A stretch of DNA of 64,000 nucleotides from Roseovarius sp. (GTDB lineage Bacteria; Pseudomonadota; Alphaproteobacteria; Rhodobacterales; Rhodobacteraceae). Position 1 is the stretch's first letter; each line of letters begins with the position of its first letter. Below the pieces are notes generated by a model. That model did not search any database, was not told the origin of the DNA, and was given only the letters and a program-made list of their open reading frames with translations. The stretch covers positions 1 to 64,000 of the forward strand of contig PBIL01000022.1 in the NCBI GenBank assembly GCA_002720475.1, read 5' to 3'. Shown one piece after another: positions 8,051 through 16,774 of the stretch. The position numbers and the translations under genes were made by a program.

Positions 8051-8932
8051 CTATGCGCGGCGGGGCAGGGCACCCAGCACCTCGGCCAGCAGCGGGTTGG
8101 GATAGCGCCGTTGCAGGGTCACGGCATAGAAGCCTTCTGTGATGCCGTCGAGCCGGGCCAGCTCGCTCAGGTGTCCGGCGGCAAGCTCGTCGCGCACGAC
8201 GATGGGCGGGATCACGGCAAGGCCCGCGCCTGCCCGCACCAGGAGCCGCAGCATCGCCATGTCGTCCACCTCGGCGGCAAGGCGGGGCAGGATGCCCTGC
8301 CGCTCGAGATAGGCGTCGAAGGCCGCGCGCAGCGCCGCCTCGGGCGTGGGCACGAGCAGCGGTTCGGTCGCCAGCAGATCGGCGAGCGCGCGCCCGGCAA
8401 GCGCGGGCGGGCCGATCAGGCTCACCGGCTGTTCCGAGAGCGCATGCACGAGATAGGGGCTGCCCGCGTCGCGCGCGGGCACGAGATTGGTCAGCACCAC
8501 GTCAAGCGAGAGCGCCCCGAGCGCGCGCAGGAGATCGGGCTGCGCGCCCGAGCGCAGCACCATCTCCACATCCGCCCGCCCGATGAGGGGGGCGAGAAAC
8601 TCCGTCTGGAAATTGCGCGAGAGCGTGGCCAGGGCACCGACGCGCAGCACCCGCCGCGCGCGGCCCGCAGTTTTCAGCGTGGCGGTGAGATCCTCGGCCG
8701 CGCGGAAGATGATCTCGGCATGATCGAGCGCGATCCGTCCGGCCTCGGTCAGCACGAGCCCCCGCCCGCGCCGTTCGAAGAGATCCTGCCCGAGCGTCGC
8801 CTCGAGCGCCTTGATCTGCGTCGAGAGCGCCGATTGCGACAGATTGAGCCCGCGCGCCGCCCCGGTAAGCGTGCCCTCGCGCGCCACCGCCCGGAACAGG
8901 CGCAGGTGATGCAGGTTCAGAACGGCCATCAT
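8051..8932 (-). CDS. LysR-type regulator divergent from dabBA
   Basis: A 293-aa LysR-family DNA-binding protein. The N-terminal winged helix reads NLHHLRLFRAVAREGTLTGAA, then LNLSQSALSTQIKALE; the C-terminal two-lobed effector domain is complete. The start is one of two adjacent ATGs (8932 or 8929). It is divergent from dabB with 96 nt between the starts. That layout is usual for LysR proteins that control their neighbour, so it most likely regulates inorganic carbon uptake, with a CO2-related metabolite as effector (inference, by analogy with CbbR/CcmR-type regulators). Confidence 0.85.
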   Translation of the reverse strand: MMAVLNLHHLRLFRAVAREGTLTGAARGLNLSQSALSTQIKALEATLGQDLFERRGRGLVLTEAGRIALDHAEIIFRAAEDLTATLKTAGRARRVLRVGALATLSRNFQTEFLAPLIGRADVEMVLRSGAQPDLLRALGALSLDVVLTNLVPARDAGSPYLVHALSEQPVSLIGPPALAGRALADLLATEPLLVPTPEAALRAAFDAYLERQGILPRLAAEVDDMAMLRLLVRAGAGLAVIPPIVVRDELAAGHLSELARLDGITEGFYAVTLQRRYPNPLLAEVLGALPRRA

Positions 8933-9028
8933 TCTACCAGATAGAACGTTTTTGTAAAGTATATGTAATTTTCTGGAGTTTGCCAACGCGGTAAACGGGT
9001 CCGAGCCTTGCCGCAGAGGAGATACCCC
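8933..9028. promoter_or_regulatory. Divergent lysR / dabB control region
   Basis: This 96-nt gap contains an AT-rich core (8941-8972) in an otherwise very GC-rich neighbourhood. The core is flanked by the inverted pair CCAGA (8937-8941) and TCTGG (8972-8976). LysR proteins bind interrupted dyads in such divergent gaps. A strong ribosome site, AGAGGAGA, lies at 9015-9022, just ahead of the dabB ATG at 9029. No exact operator can be claimed. Confidence 0.5.
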
Positions 9029-10591
9029 ATGTCCGCCCTTCCCGTGATCGCGCTCGCGCCGACGGTTCTGTTCGCAACATCCGCCTTTGCCGCCACCGGG
9101 CCGGGGCGTCGCCCCGCCGCCGCGCCGCGCCTGTCCGAGGCGGCGGCGCTCGGGGCCGCCGCGCTTGCCCTGGCGGGGCTTGGCCAGCTCCTTCTGTCCG
9201 GTCCGGCCGTGCTGCGGCTGGGCGGCGAGGGGCCGCTCTCGCTGGTCCTGCGGCTCGATGCGGTGAGCGCGACCATGGTGGCGCTGGTGGCCTTCATCGG
9301 CTGGGTGGTGATGCGCTTCTCGCGCAGCTATCTCGATGGCGAGGCCCGCGAGGGGGCGTTTCACGCGCTGATGCTGGCCACGCTGGCATCGGTGCTGCTG
9401 CTGGTGCAGGCGGGCAGCCTCGCGGTGCTCATCCTGGGCTTTGTCGCGGTGGGCGCGGGGCTGCGGCAGCTTCTGCTCTTCTATCCCGAGCGTGCCGAGG
9501 CGCGGCGCGCGGCGGCCAAGTTCTCGCTGGTCTGGCATGGCGGGGATCTCGCGCTTCTGATCGCCGCGGCCTGCCTCTGGTCCGCGACCGGCACCGCCGA
9601 GCTCGGGCGGATCGCGGCGCTGGCCCCGGCGGTGTCTGGCCCGCTCCTGTCCTTCGGCGTGGCCTTCCTCATCCTGGCGGCGGTGCTCAAGACGGCGGCC
9701 TTTCCGCTCCATGGCTGGCTGACCGAGGTGATGGAGGCCCCGACGCCCGTCTCGGCGCTTCTTCACGCCGGGATCATCAATGGCGGCGGCTTCCTGCTCA
9801 TCCGCATGGCAGAGGCGGTGCAGACCAGCGCGGGCGCGATGGCGGCGCTGGTCATGCTGGGCGGTCTGACGGCGCTTTTCGGGGCGGTGGTGATGCTGAC
9901 CCAAAGCGCGGTCAAGACCGCGCTTGCCTGGTCCACCGTGGCGCAGATGGGCTTCATGCTGCTGCAATGTGGCCTGGGTCTCTGGGCGCTGGCGATGCTG
10001 CATATCGTGGCGCATTCGCTCTACAAGGCCCATGCCTTCCTGAGCTCTGGCGGTGCGGTGGCGGCGGTGGCGTCGCTGCGCAGGCCGGGACCGATCGCCG
10101 TGCCGGACCTCGTCGCGGTGCTCAAGTCCTTCGCCCTGGCGCTGGCGCTTTTCGCCCTGGTGGCCGGTCTCTTCAGCCTCGCGCTCGGGCCGAAATCGCC
10201 GCAGGCGCTGGCACTTGGCGCGATGCTGATCTTCGGGGTGGCCTATCTGGTGGCGCAGGGGCTCGCCGATGCCGCGCCGGTCGCGCTCACGCGGCGCACC
10301 GCGATCACGGCGGCGGGTGCCGCGGTGGCCTATTTCAGCTTCCAGCTTCTTGCCGGGCTGATCTGGGGGCCGCATCTGCCGCCGGTGCCCGCGGCGGGCG
10401 CGCTCGAATGGGCGCTCATCGTGCTTGCCGTCACGAGCTTCGGCCTCGTCGCGCTGGCGCAGACGCTCTTTCCGCTCTGGGCGCATCATCCGGCCACGGC
10501 GGGGCTGCGCGTGCATCTTGCCAACGGCCTTTATCTCAACGCCGTGCTGGACCGCCTGATCGGCGGCTTCCGGGCCGTGAAATCCAACTGA
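9029..10591 (+). CDS. dabB: DAB inorganic carbon uptake, membrane subunit DabB (NuoL/MrpA-like)
   Basis: A 520-aa integral membrane protein of the proton-pumping NADH-dehydrogenase subunit family. Many transmembrane helices are visible, and the core motif KTAAFPLHGWLTEVMEAPTP then VSALLHAGIINGGG carries the family's lysine and surrounding residues. The start is the ATG after AGAGGAGA. It is followed 13 nt later by the DUF2309 gene dabA; this pair is the DAB (DABs accumulate bicarbonate) complex. DabB is believed to supply ion-gradient energy to the carbonic-anhydrase-like partner. No other complex I genes are near, which argues against a respiratory role. Confidence 0.9.
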   Translation: MSALPVIALAPTVLFATSAFAATGPGRRPAAAPRLSEAAALGAAALALAGLGQLLLSGPAVLRLGGEGPLSLVLRLDAVSATMVALVAFIGWVVMRFSRSYLDGEAREGAFHALMLATLASVLLLVQAGSLAVLILGFVAVGAGLRQLLLFYPERAEARRAAAKFSLVWHGGDLALLIAAACLWSATGTAELGRIAALAPAVSGPLLSFGVAFLILAAVLKTAAFPLHGWLTEVMEAPTPVSALLHAGIINGGGFLLIRMAEAVQTSAGAMAALVMLGGLTALFGAVVMLTQSAVKTALAWSTVAQMGFMLLQCGLGLWALAMLHIVAHSLYKAHAFLSSGGAVAAVASLRRPGPIAVPDLVAVLKSFALALALFALVAGLFSLALGPKSPQALALGAMLIFGVAYLVAQGLADAAPVALTRRTAITAAGAAVAYFSFQLLAGLIWGPHLPPVPAAGALEWALIVLAVTSFGLVALAQTLFPLWAHHPATAGLRVHLANGLYLNAVLDRLIGGFRAVKSN

Positions 10592-10604
10592 GGAGGGACG
10601 AGAA

Positions 10605-12983
10605 ATGTTCATGAACCACGCCCAGATCGCCCCGGCCCGTGTCTCGGCCATTCTCAAGGCCGCCGAACGCGCCGCGCGCGCGGTCCCGCCCGCCTTCCCG
10701 CTCGACGCCACCGTGGCGGTCAACCCCTTCCTCGGCCAGGCGGGCGAGGACCTGGCCACCGCGAATGCGCGCCTGCGGCGGGTGGCGGGGATATCGCTCG
10801 TGCGGCCGCGCGCGGACTTTCTTGCCGGGATCGCGGCGGGCCGGATCACCGATGACGATCTCGCGCTCGCGCTGCTGGCCTCGGACGCCCCGGCGAAACC
10901 GGCCGATCTCGCCACGTTCAAGGCGCGGCTGAACCGGCCCCGTCCCGCGCCGCAGGCCCTGCCGAGCGTGGCCGATCTCGCGGCGCGGGCCACCGGCACC
11001 GACTGGCCCGCGATCATCACCCGGACGGTGGGGCTCTGGGCGGCGGGGCATTTCGACCGGGGGCAGGCGCTCTGGACACCGGCACCGGGCCAGACGGCCT
11101 GGCGCGCCTGGCGCGACTGGGCGACCCATGACCTGACGCCCGAGATTGCCGGTCTCACCGGGTTCTGCGCCCATGCCGCCCAGGCCCCCGACACGCCCGA
11201 CCGCGCGCTCCTGCGCGCCGCCGAACGGCTGGGGCTGAGCGAGGCGGCGGCCGAGACGGCGCTGCACCGGCTGCTGATGGATCTGGGCGGCTGGGCGCAG
11301 CACGCCCGCTGGCTGCTCTGGCAGGCCGAACTGGACGGCGGCAGCGATCACACGCTGCTCGATCTGCTGGCGATCCGGCTGGTCTGGGAGGAGGCGCTGC
11401 TCGAGCACGTTCCGGCCATCGCCGAGGCCTGGGCCGCGACGGCCGCCGCCCATTCCGCGCCGGTCGAGGCCACGCCCGATGACGTGGTGGACGCGCTGGC
11501 GCAGGAGGCCGCCGAGCGCGCCCATCAGCGGCGGCTTGCCGGGACGCTGACCGGTCCGGCCCCGCGGGCGGCACGGCCCGCGCTCCAGGCCGCCTTCTGC
11601 ATCGACGTGCGCTCCGAGGTGATCCGCCGCGCGCTCGAGACGCAGGCACCGGGGATCGAGACCATCGGCTTTGCCGGCTTCTTCGGCCTGCCGCTGCGGC
11701 ACCGTCCCTTCGCCTCGGTCGAGACGCAGGCGCATCTGCCGGTGCTGCTCACGCCCGCGCTCGACACCGCCGCCGATGCCGCGCCCGAGACCGAGGAGGC
11801 GGCGCGCATCTCGGCGCGCGCCATCCGCGCCTGGGGCCGGTTCCGGCAGGCGGCGGTCTCGTCCTTCGCCTTCGTCGAGGCGGCGGGGCTGCTCTATGGG
11901 GCCAAGCTGGTGAAATCGGCGCTCGGCCTCGACAGGGGCGGCCCCGCGACCGAACCCGCGCCGCGGATCGAGAGCGGAATGTCGGCCGAGGAGAAGGCCG
12001 CCACCGCCGCCGCCGTGCTGCGCGCCATGAGCCTGACCGAAGGCCATGCGCGGCTGGTGCTGCTTCTGGGGCACGGTGCGCATGTCACCAACAACCCGCA
12101 TGAGAGCGCCTATCATTGCGGAGCCTGCGGCGGGCAGACCGGCGAGGTCTCGGCGCGGGTGCTGGCCATGCTGCTCAACGATCCGCAGACGCGCGCGGGC
12201 CTTGCCGGACAGGGGATCGCGCTGCCCGAGGATACGGTCTTCGTGGCCGGGCGGCACGACACCACCACAGACCGCGTGACGCTTTACGCCGAAGAGGTGC
12301 CCGCCTCCCATGCCGGGGATCTGGCGCAGGCCGAGGGCTGGCTTGCCGCGGCGGGTGTGATCGCGCGGACCGAGCGGGCGCTGCGCCTGCCCGGTGCCAG
12401 CGCCCGGAACCTGCCGGCGCGGGCAAGGAACTGGGCCGAGCCGCGCCCGGAATGGGGGCTTGCGGGTTGCGCCGCCTTCATCGCCGCGCCGCGCGCGGCG
12501 ACACGGGGGGCCGATCTCGGCGGGCGGGCCTTCCTGCACAGCTATGACTGGACCGCCGACGAGGGGTTTGCCACGCTGGAGCTGATCCTCACCGCGCCGG
12601 TGGTGGTGGCCAGCTGGATCAGCCTGCAATATTACGGCTCGAGCGTCGCGCCCGAGGCGTTCGGCGGCGGCAACAAGCTCATTCACAACGTGGTGGGCGG
12701 CATCGGCGTTGTGCAGGGCAATGGCGGGCGGCTGCGCGCGGGCCTGCCGCTTCAGGCGGTGCATGACGGCGCGGCGCTCGCGCATGAGCCGCTGCGCCTG
12801 TCGGTGATGATCGAGGCCCCGGCAGTGGCGATCTCGGCGGTGCTGGAGCGGCATCCGGAGCTGCGCGCGCTCTTCGATCATGGCTGGCTGCACCTCTTCA
12901 CGCTGGAGGAGGGCCGGATCGCCGCCCGCTATCGTCCGGGCGGCACCTGGCAGGGCAGGGGCCAGCCGGTGCAAGCCGCCTGA
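10605..12983 (+). CDS. dabA: DAB inorganic carbon uptake, DUF2309 subunit DabA
   Basis: A 792-aa protein of the DUF2309/UPF0753 family, the cytoplasmic carbonic-anhydrase-like half of the DAB complex. The expected zinc set is present: Cys332 and Asp334 in FCIDVRSE, His490 in LLGHGAHVTNNPH, and Cys505 in YHCGACGGQTG. The 15-residue gap between His and the last Cys equals that in the studied Halothiobacillus protein (as I recall its residue numbers). A very good ribosome site (AGGAGGGA) precedes the ATG. Coupled with dabB, it should convert entering CO2 to bicarbonate in one direction. It sits next to a LysR gene. Confidence 0.92.
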   Translation: MFMNHAQIAPARVSAILKAAERAARAVPPAFPLDATVAVNPFLGQAGEDLATANARLRRVAGISLVRPRADFLAGIAAGRITDDDLALALLASDAPAKPADLATFKARLNRPRPAPQALPSVADLAARATGTDWPAIITRTVGLWAAGHFDRGQALWTPAPGQTAWRAWRDWATHDLTPEIAGLTGFCAHAAQAPDTPDRALLRAAERLGLSEAAAETALHRLLMDLGGWAQHARWLLWQAELDGGSDHTLLDLLAIRLVWEEALLEHVPAIAEAWAATAAAHSAPVEATPDDVVDALAQEAAERAHQRRLAGTLTGPAPRAARPALQAAFCIDVRSEVIRRALETQAPGIETIGFAGFFGLPLRHRPFASVETQAHLPVLLTPALDTAADAAPETEEAARISARAIRAWGRFRQAAVSSFAFVEAAGLLYGAKLVKSALGLDRGGPATEPAPRIESGMSAEEKAATAAAVLRAMSLTEGHARLVLLLGHGAHVTNNPHESAYHCGACGGQTGEVSARVLAMLLNDPQTRAGLAGQGIALPEDTVFVAGRHDTTTDRVTLYAEEVPASHAGDLAQAEGWLAAAGVIARTERALRLPGASARNLPARARNWAEPRPEWGLAGCAAFIAAPRAATRGADLGGRAFLHSYDWTADEGFATLELILTAPVVVASWISLQYYGSSVAPEAFGGGNKLIHNVVGGIGVVQGNGGRLRAGLPLQAVHDGAALAHEPLRLSVMIEAPAVAISAVLERHPELRALFDHGWLHLFTLEEGRIAARYRPGGTWQGRGQPVQAA

Positions 12984-13070
12984 ACGTCAGCCGGAGGCGG
13001 GACCGCGCGCGGGGCTTTGCATCGCGCGCGGGCAGCGGCTAAGCAGGGCCACCGCAAGACCGGAGGCCCC

Positions 13071-13664
13071 ATGCCGCAACCCCGCGCCTGGCAGAAGATG
13101 CTCTCGGGCCGCAGGCTCGACCTGCTCGACCCGACGCCCGTGGATATCGAGATCGAGGACATCGCCCACGGTCTCAGCTTCGTCGCCCGATGGAACGGTC
13201 AGACGCTGGGCGAGTTTCCCTATTCGGTGGCCGAGCATTCGCTGCTGGTCGAGCGGCTCTTCGCCCGGCTCAGCCCCGCCGCGCCGGTGAAATGGCGGCT
13301 GGCCGCGCTTCTGCACGACGGGCCGGAATATGTGATCGGCGACATGATCTCGCCGGTCAAGGCCGCGGTCGGGCCAGGCTATGACGATCTCGACCGGCGG
13401 CTTTCGGCGGCCATTCACATCCGCTTCGGCCTGCCCGCGATCCTCCCGGCGGCGGTGAAGCGGCAGATCAAGAAGGCCGACAGGATCAGCGCCTGGATGG
13501 AAGCGACCGCGATCGCGGGGTTTTCCGAGGCCGAGGCGAACCGCTTCTTCGGCACGCCCGACCCGGCGATGACCGAGGGCCTCACCCTCACCCTGCGCCC
13601 CCCGGTCGAGACCCGCGCGGCCTATCTCGCGCGCTTCGCGGCGCTGATGGCGGAGATGGGCTAG
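13071..13664 (+). CDS. HD-domain hydrolase (YfbR / deoxynucleotidase-like)
   Basis: A 197-aa protein starting MPQPRAWQKM after a GGAGG-type ribosome site. Metal-binding HD features are visible: His in VAEHSLLVERL, the HD pair in ALLHDGPEYVIGD, and a later Asp in DDLDRRLS. This form is found in YfbR-like 5'-deoxynucleotidases and related HD hydrolases of unknown substrate. The stop codon overlaps the stop of the opposing glycosyltransferase gene in the shared tetranucleotide CTAG (13661-13664). Confidence 0.8.
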   Translation: MPQPRAWQKMLSGRRLDLLDPTPVDIEIEDIAHGLSFVARWNGQTLGEFPYSVAEHSLLVERLFARLSPAAPVKWRLAALLHDGPEYVIGDMISPVKAAVGPGYDDLDRRLSAAIHIRFGLPAILPAAVKRQIKKADRISAWMEATAIAGFSEAEANRFFGTPDPAMTEGLTLTLRPPVETRAAYLARFAALMAEMG

Positions 13665-14683
13665 ACCCACCCCCCGCGCGACATGAGCCCCAGTGCCTCG
13701 AGCTGCCGCCAGCCGACAACGCGCGTGGAGCGCGCGCACCACAGGTCCGGGTCGGCGGCGAGCGCGTCGTAATAGCCCTCGTAAAGCGCGCTGTTGGCGA
13801 AATGCTCCTGGCGGTGCTTCTCCTCGGTTGCGCGCGCCACCGCCTGATCGAGGAATTTCGAATGCAGCAGCACGCCCGAGATCAGCTCCCCGCCGTCCTC
13901 GGCATAGACATGGTTGAGCCGGCGCGGCAGCGCCGAATGGGTCGAGCTGACATAGGCATAGCGCCAGTGCCACTTGACGAGCGGCACCTTGCCCATGGTC
14001 GGCGCGCGGCGCGGCTCGGCGGCGAAGAACAGGCGCGCGCGCGGCCCGCCCTGGATCCAGAGGTTCTGAAGGTCGGGCTTCCTGCGCATGGAATAATTCC
14101 CGGCATCGAACCAGCACAGCGTCTCGAACGGGTCCGCGCCCGGCGCGCAGGGATGCTGCGAGAGCCGCCCGCGCGGATACATGTCGAGCATGAGCGCCCC
14201 CATCGAGGCGCGCCCCTGCGCCTCGAGCCAGCCGCAGAGCGCGGGCAGGGGCCGCGTGTCATGATAGGGGTAGATGAGGCATTCGTCGGCATCGAGCGTC
14301 AGGCACCAGTGCCCGTGCCCGTGCCGCATCATCAGCCAGGTGAGCCAGTCCATGCCGAAACGCGCGCGCTTGTAGCTCTGCGCCGTGGTCCAGACCGAAA
14401 CATCGGTTTGCGCGGCGAGCAGGTCGCGCGTGCCGTCGCTGCTGTCATTGTCCACCACCAGGAAATGCGCCACGCCAAGGCGGCGGTGATGGTCGAGGAA
14501 ATGCGGCAGGCGCAGCGCCTCGTTGCGGACGGTGGCGAAACACAGGATATCGCCGCGCGCGATGCTCCCTGTCCGGTCCGCGATGGCGGTCAGCTGCCGC
14601 CGCCTGGCCAGTGCCCGCGCCAGAAGCCGCCGCCGCCGCCAGCGCAGCCGATAGGCGAGGGCCAGATCATGAAGCCGTGTCAT
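13661..14683 (-). CDS. Glycosyltransferase family 2-like protein
   Basis: A 340-aa protein with a Glyco_tranf_2_4-type core. RNEALRLPHFLDHHRRLG and VVDNDSSDGTRDLL form the nucleotide-sugar site, and the metal-binding DxD is in LTLDADECLIYPY. No membrane anchor is evident; an arginine-rich N-terminus (RLRWRRRR) could bind membrane. It follows galE by 42 nt on the same strand and is probably co-transcribed with galU-galE, so UDP-glucose or UDP-galactose is a plausible donor. Acceptor unknown. Confidence 0.85.
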   Translation of the reverse strand: MTRLHDLALAYRLRWRRRRLLARALARRRQLTAIADRTGSIARGDILCFATVRNEALRLPHFLDHHRRLGVAHFLVVDNDSSDGTRDLLAAQTDVSVWTTAQSYKRARFGMDWLTWLMMRHGHGHWCLTLDADECLIYPYHDTRPLPALCGWLEAQGRASMGALMLDMYPRGRLSQHPCAPGADPFETLCWFDAGNYSMRRKPDLQNLWIQGGPRARLFFAAEPRRAPTMGKVPLVKWHWRYAYVSSTHSALPRRLNHVYAEDGGELISGVLLHSKFLDQAVARATEEKHRQEHFANSALYEGYYDALAADPDLWCARSTRVVGWRQLEALGLMSRGGWV

Positions 14684-14725
14684 CCTGCCTCTCGAGCGCA
14701 GCCGATCCCGCCCGCAGCGTCCGGG

Positions 14726-15709
14726 CTATCGGGTGTAATGTCCAGCCTCGTGCCAGCGCCAGGCATCGGCGATCATCTCGCGAAGCGTCGAGCGGGCGGG
14801 GGTCCAGCCCAGCTCCTCCCTGGCGCGGGCCGAGCCCGAGACGAGCCGCGTGCAATCGCCCGGACGGCGCGGCCCGAAGACCACCGGCACCCGCGCGCCG
14901 GTCACCGCCTCCGCCGCGGCGATCACCTCGCGCACGGAAAACCCGTGCCCGGTGCCGAGGTTGAACCCCCGGCTGCCGCGCCCCGCCTCCAGCCAGCGCA
15001 GGCCGCGCAGATGCGCCTCGGCGAGGTCCATCACATGCACGTAGTCGCGGATGCAGGTGCCGTCGGGCGTGTCGTAATCGGTGCCGAAGATCGTCAGCGC
15101 CTCGCGCCGCCCGGCGATGGCGTCGAGCACCAGCGGCACGAGATGCGTCTCGGGCTGGTGGAACTCGCCCAGCTCGGCCTCGGGATCGGCACCGGCCACG
15201 TTGAAATAGCGGAAGATCACATGCCGCAGCCCGTGCGCGGCCCCGAAATCGCGCAGCATGTCCTCGGTGGCGCGTTTAGAGGCCCCGTAGGCATTGACCG
15301 GACGCTGGGCGCATGTCTCGTCCAGCAGCACGTTGTCCTGGTCGCCATAGGTGGCGCAGGTCGAGGAGAACACGAGATCGAGACAGCCCGCCGCCACCGC
15401 CGCCTCCAGCAGGCAGAGCGATCCGGCCAGGTTGTTGTGCCAGTAGAGCCCCGGCGCGCGCATGCTCTCGCCCACCTGGCTGAGCGCCGCGAAATGCATG
15501 ACCGCGCGGGGCCGGTAGGCGGCAAAGACCTGATCGAGCCGGGCGCGATCGGTCAGACAGCCCTGCTCGAAGGGGCCGAACCTGACCGCCTCGCGCCAGC
15601 CCGTGCAGAGATTGTCATAGGTGACAGGGGTGTAACCGGCGGCCTTCAGAACCTTGCAGGCGTGGCTGCCGATATAGCCCGCGCCGCCGGTGACCAGAAC
15701 ATTGCCCAA
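14726..15709 (-). CDS. galE: UDP-glucose 4-epimerase GalE
   Basis: A 327-aa SDR enzyme that interconverts UDP-glucose and UDP-galactose. NAD-binding motif GGAGYIGSH is at the N-terminus and the catalytic YxxxK is in NAYGASKRATE. The start is placed at TTG (15709), reading M-G-N-V-L-V-T-G-G. No ATG or GTG exists in frame between the galU stop and this point, and the only upstream ATG (15778) lies inside galU. Length from TTG is normal for GalE. It is 20 nt behind galU. Confidence 0.93.
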   Translation of the reverse strand: MGNVLVTGGAGYIGSHACKVLKAAGYTPVTYDNLCTGWREAVRFGPFEQGCLTDRARLDQVFAAYRPRAVMHFAALSQVGESMRAPGLYWHNNLAGSLCLLEAAVAAGCLDLVFSSTCATYGDQDNVLLDETCAQRPVNAYGASKRATEDMLRDFGAAHGLRHVIFRYFNVAGADPEAELGEFHQPETHLVPLVLDAIAGRREALTIFGTDYDTPDGTCIRDYVHVMDLAEAHLRGLRWLEAGRGSRGFNLGTGHGFSVREVIAAAEAVTGARVPVVFGPRRPGDCTRLVSGSARAREELGWTPARSTLREMIADAWRWHEAGHYTR

Positions 15710-15729
15710 ACCTGCCCCCGTGCCGCGCC

Positions 15730-16623
15730 CTATTGCGCGGCCTTGTCCGCATGCACCATGTCGGTGATGTAGTTCCACAGATCATCGCGCAGGTCGTCGC
15801 GCGCGAGCGCGAAGGCCACTGTTGCCTGCAGGAACCCCGCCTTGGAACCGCAATCGAAGCGTTGGCCCTGGAAGCGGTAGCCATAGACCTCCTCGCCATC
15901 GGCGCGGGCTGCGTCGATCGCATCGGTGAGCTGGATCTCGCCCCCCGCCCCGGCCTGTTTCCGGTTGAGCTTCTGCAACACGGTGGGGGTCAGGATGTAG
16001 CGCCCGATCACGGCAAGGTTCGAGGGCGCGCTGCCCGGAGCGGGCTTCTCCACCATCCCCTTGGTCGAGACGATGCGCCCCATGTCTTCCTTGATGTCGA
16101 GGATGCCGTAGGATTTCGTTGCCGCCTCGGGAACGTCCATCGCCGCGACCATGTTGCCGCCGGTCTCGTCGAAGGCTTCGACCATCTGCTGCAGGCAGGG
16201 CTTCTCGGCGGCGATCACGTCGTCGGGCAGGATCACGGCAAAGGGCTCGTTGGCGATGAAGCGGCGCGCGCACCAGACCGCGTGGCCAAGGCCGAGCGGC
16301 TTGTGCTGGCGCATATAGGCGATTTCGCCCGAGTCCATGTTGGTCGATTTCAGGATCTCGAGCAGATCCTCCTTGCCCTTCCTGCGCAGCTCTGCCTCAA
16401 GCTGCGGGGCATTGTCGAAATAATCCTCGAGCGCGCTCTTGCCGCGCGATGTGATGAAGATGAATTCCTTGATCCCGGCCGCACGCGCCTCGTCGATGGC
16501 GTATTGCACCAGCGGGCGGTCCACCAGCGTCATGATTTCCTTGGGCACGGATTTCGTCGCCGGAAGAAACCTCGTGCCAAGGCCCGCGACCGGAAAGATG
16601 GCCTTGGTAACCCGTTTACGCAT
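15730..16623 (-). CDS. galU: UTP-glucose-1-phosphate uridylyltransferase GalU
   Basis: A 297-aa nucleotidyltransferase making UDP-glucose. The signature FPVAGLGTRFLPATKS and the following PKEIM are at the N-terminus, and DRPLVQYAIDEA follows as expected. Two adjacent ATGs (16626, 16623) are possible; AGGGGAG upstream gives better spacing to the second. It heads the galU-galE-glycosyltransferase run and supplies UDP-glucose for envelope polysaccharide. Confidence 0.95.
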   Translation of the reverse strand: MRKRVTKAIFPVAGLGTRFLPATKSVPKEIMTLVDRPLVQYAIDEARAAGIKEFIFITSRGKSALEDYFDNAPQLEAELRRKGKEDLLEILKSTNMDSGEIAYMRQHKPLGLGHAVWCARRFIANEPFAVILPDDVIAAEKPCLQQMVEAFDETGGNMVAAMDVPEAATKSYGILDIKEDMGRIVSTKGMVEKPAPGSAPSNLAVIGRYILTPTVLQKLNRKQAGAGGEIQLTDAIDAARADGEEVYGYRFQGQRFDCGSKAGFLQATVAFALARDDLRDDLWNYITDMVHADKAAQ

Positions 16624-16774
16624 CATCTGCTCCCCTGACCCTTTTTTTGACTTCATCATACATAACCGTCCCGTTCTTTGCACCGGGTTAAGGGGAAATC
16701 ATGAAATATTTTTGTTCATTCGATGCGTCCGTAACAGACGGGACCGGGTTTTTGACATCCGTTCCGATGCGCCG

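Noticed and set aside
8933..11194. Very long minus-strand open frame antisense to dabB/dabA, joined to the LysR frame
   Set aside because: Arg/Gln/His-rich low-similarity translation; it is the GC-frame shadow of dabB and dabA. Only the LysR part (8051-8932) is real.
10536..12974. 812-codon minus-strand open frame opposite dabA
   Set aside because: Composition typical of antisense frames in high-GC DNA, no domain, and dabA has full zinc motifs on the other strand.
16738..16760. Imperfect stem plus TTTTT on the plus strand
   Set aside because: The stem is weak and no plus-strand gene ends there; not counted as a terminator.
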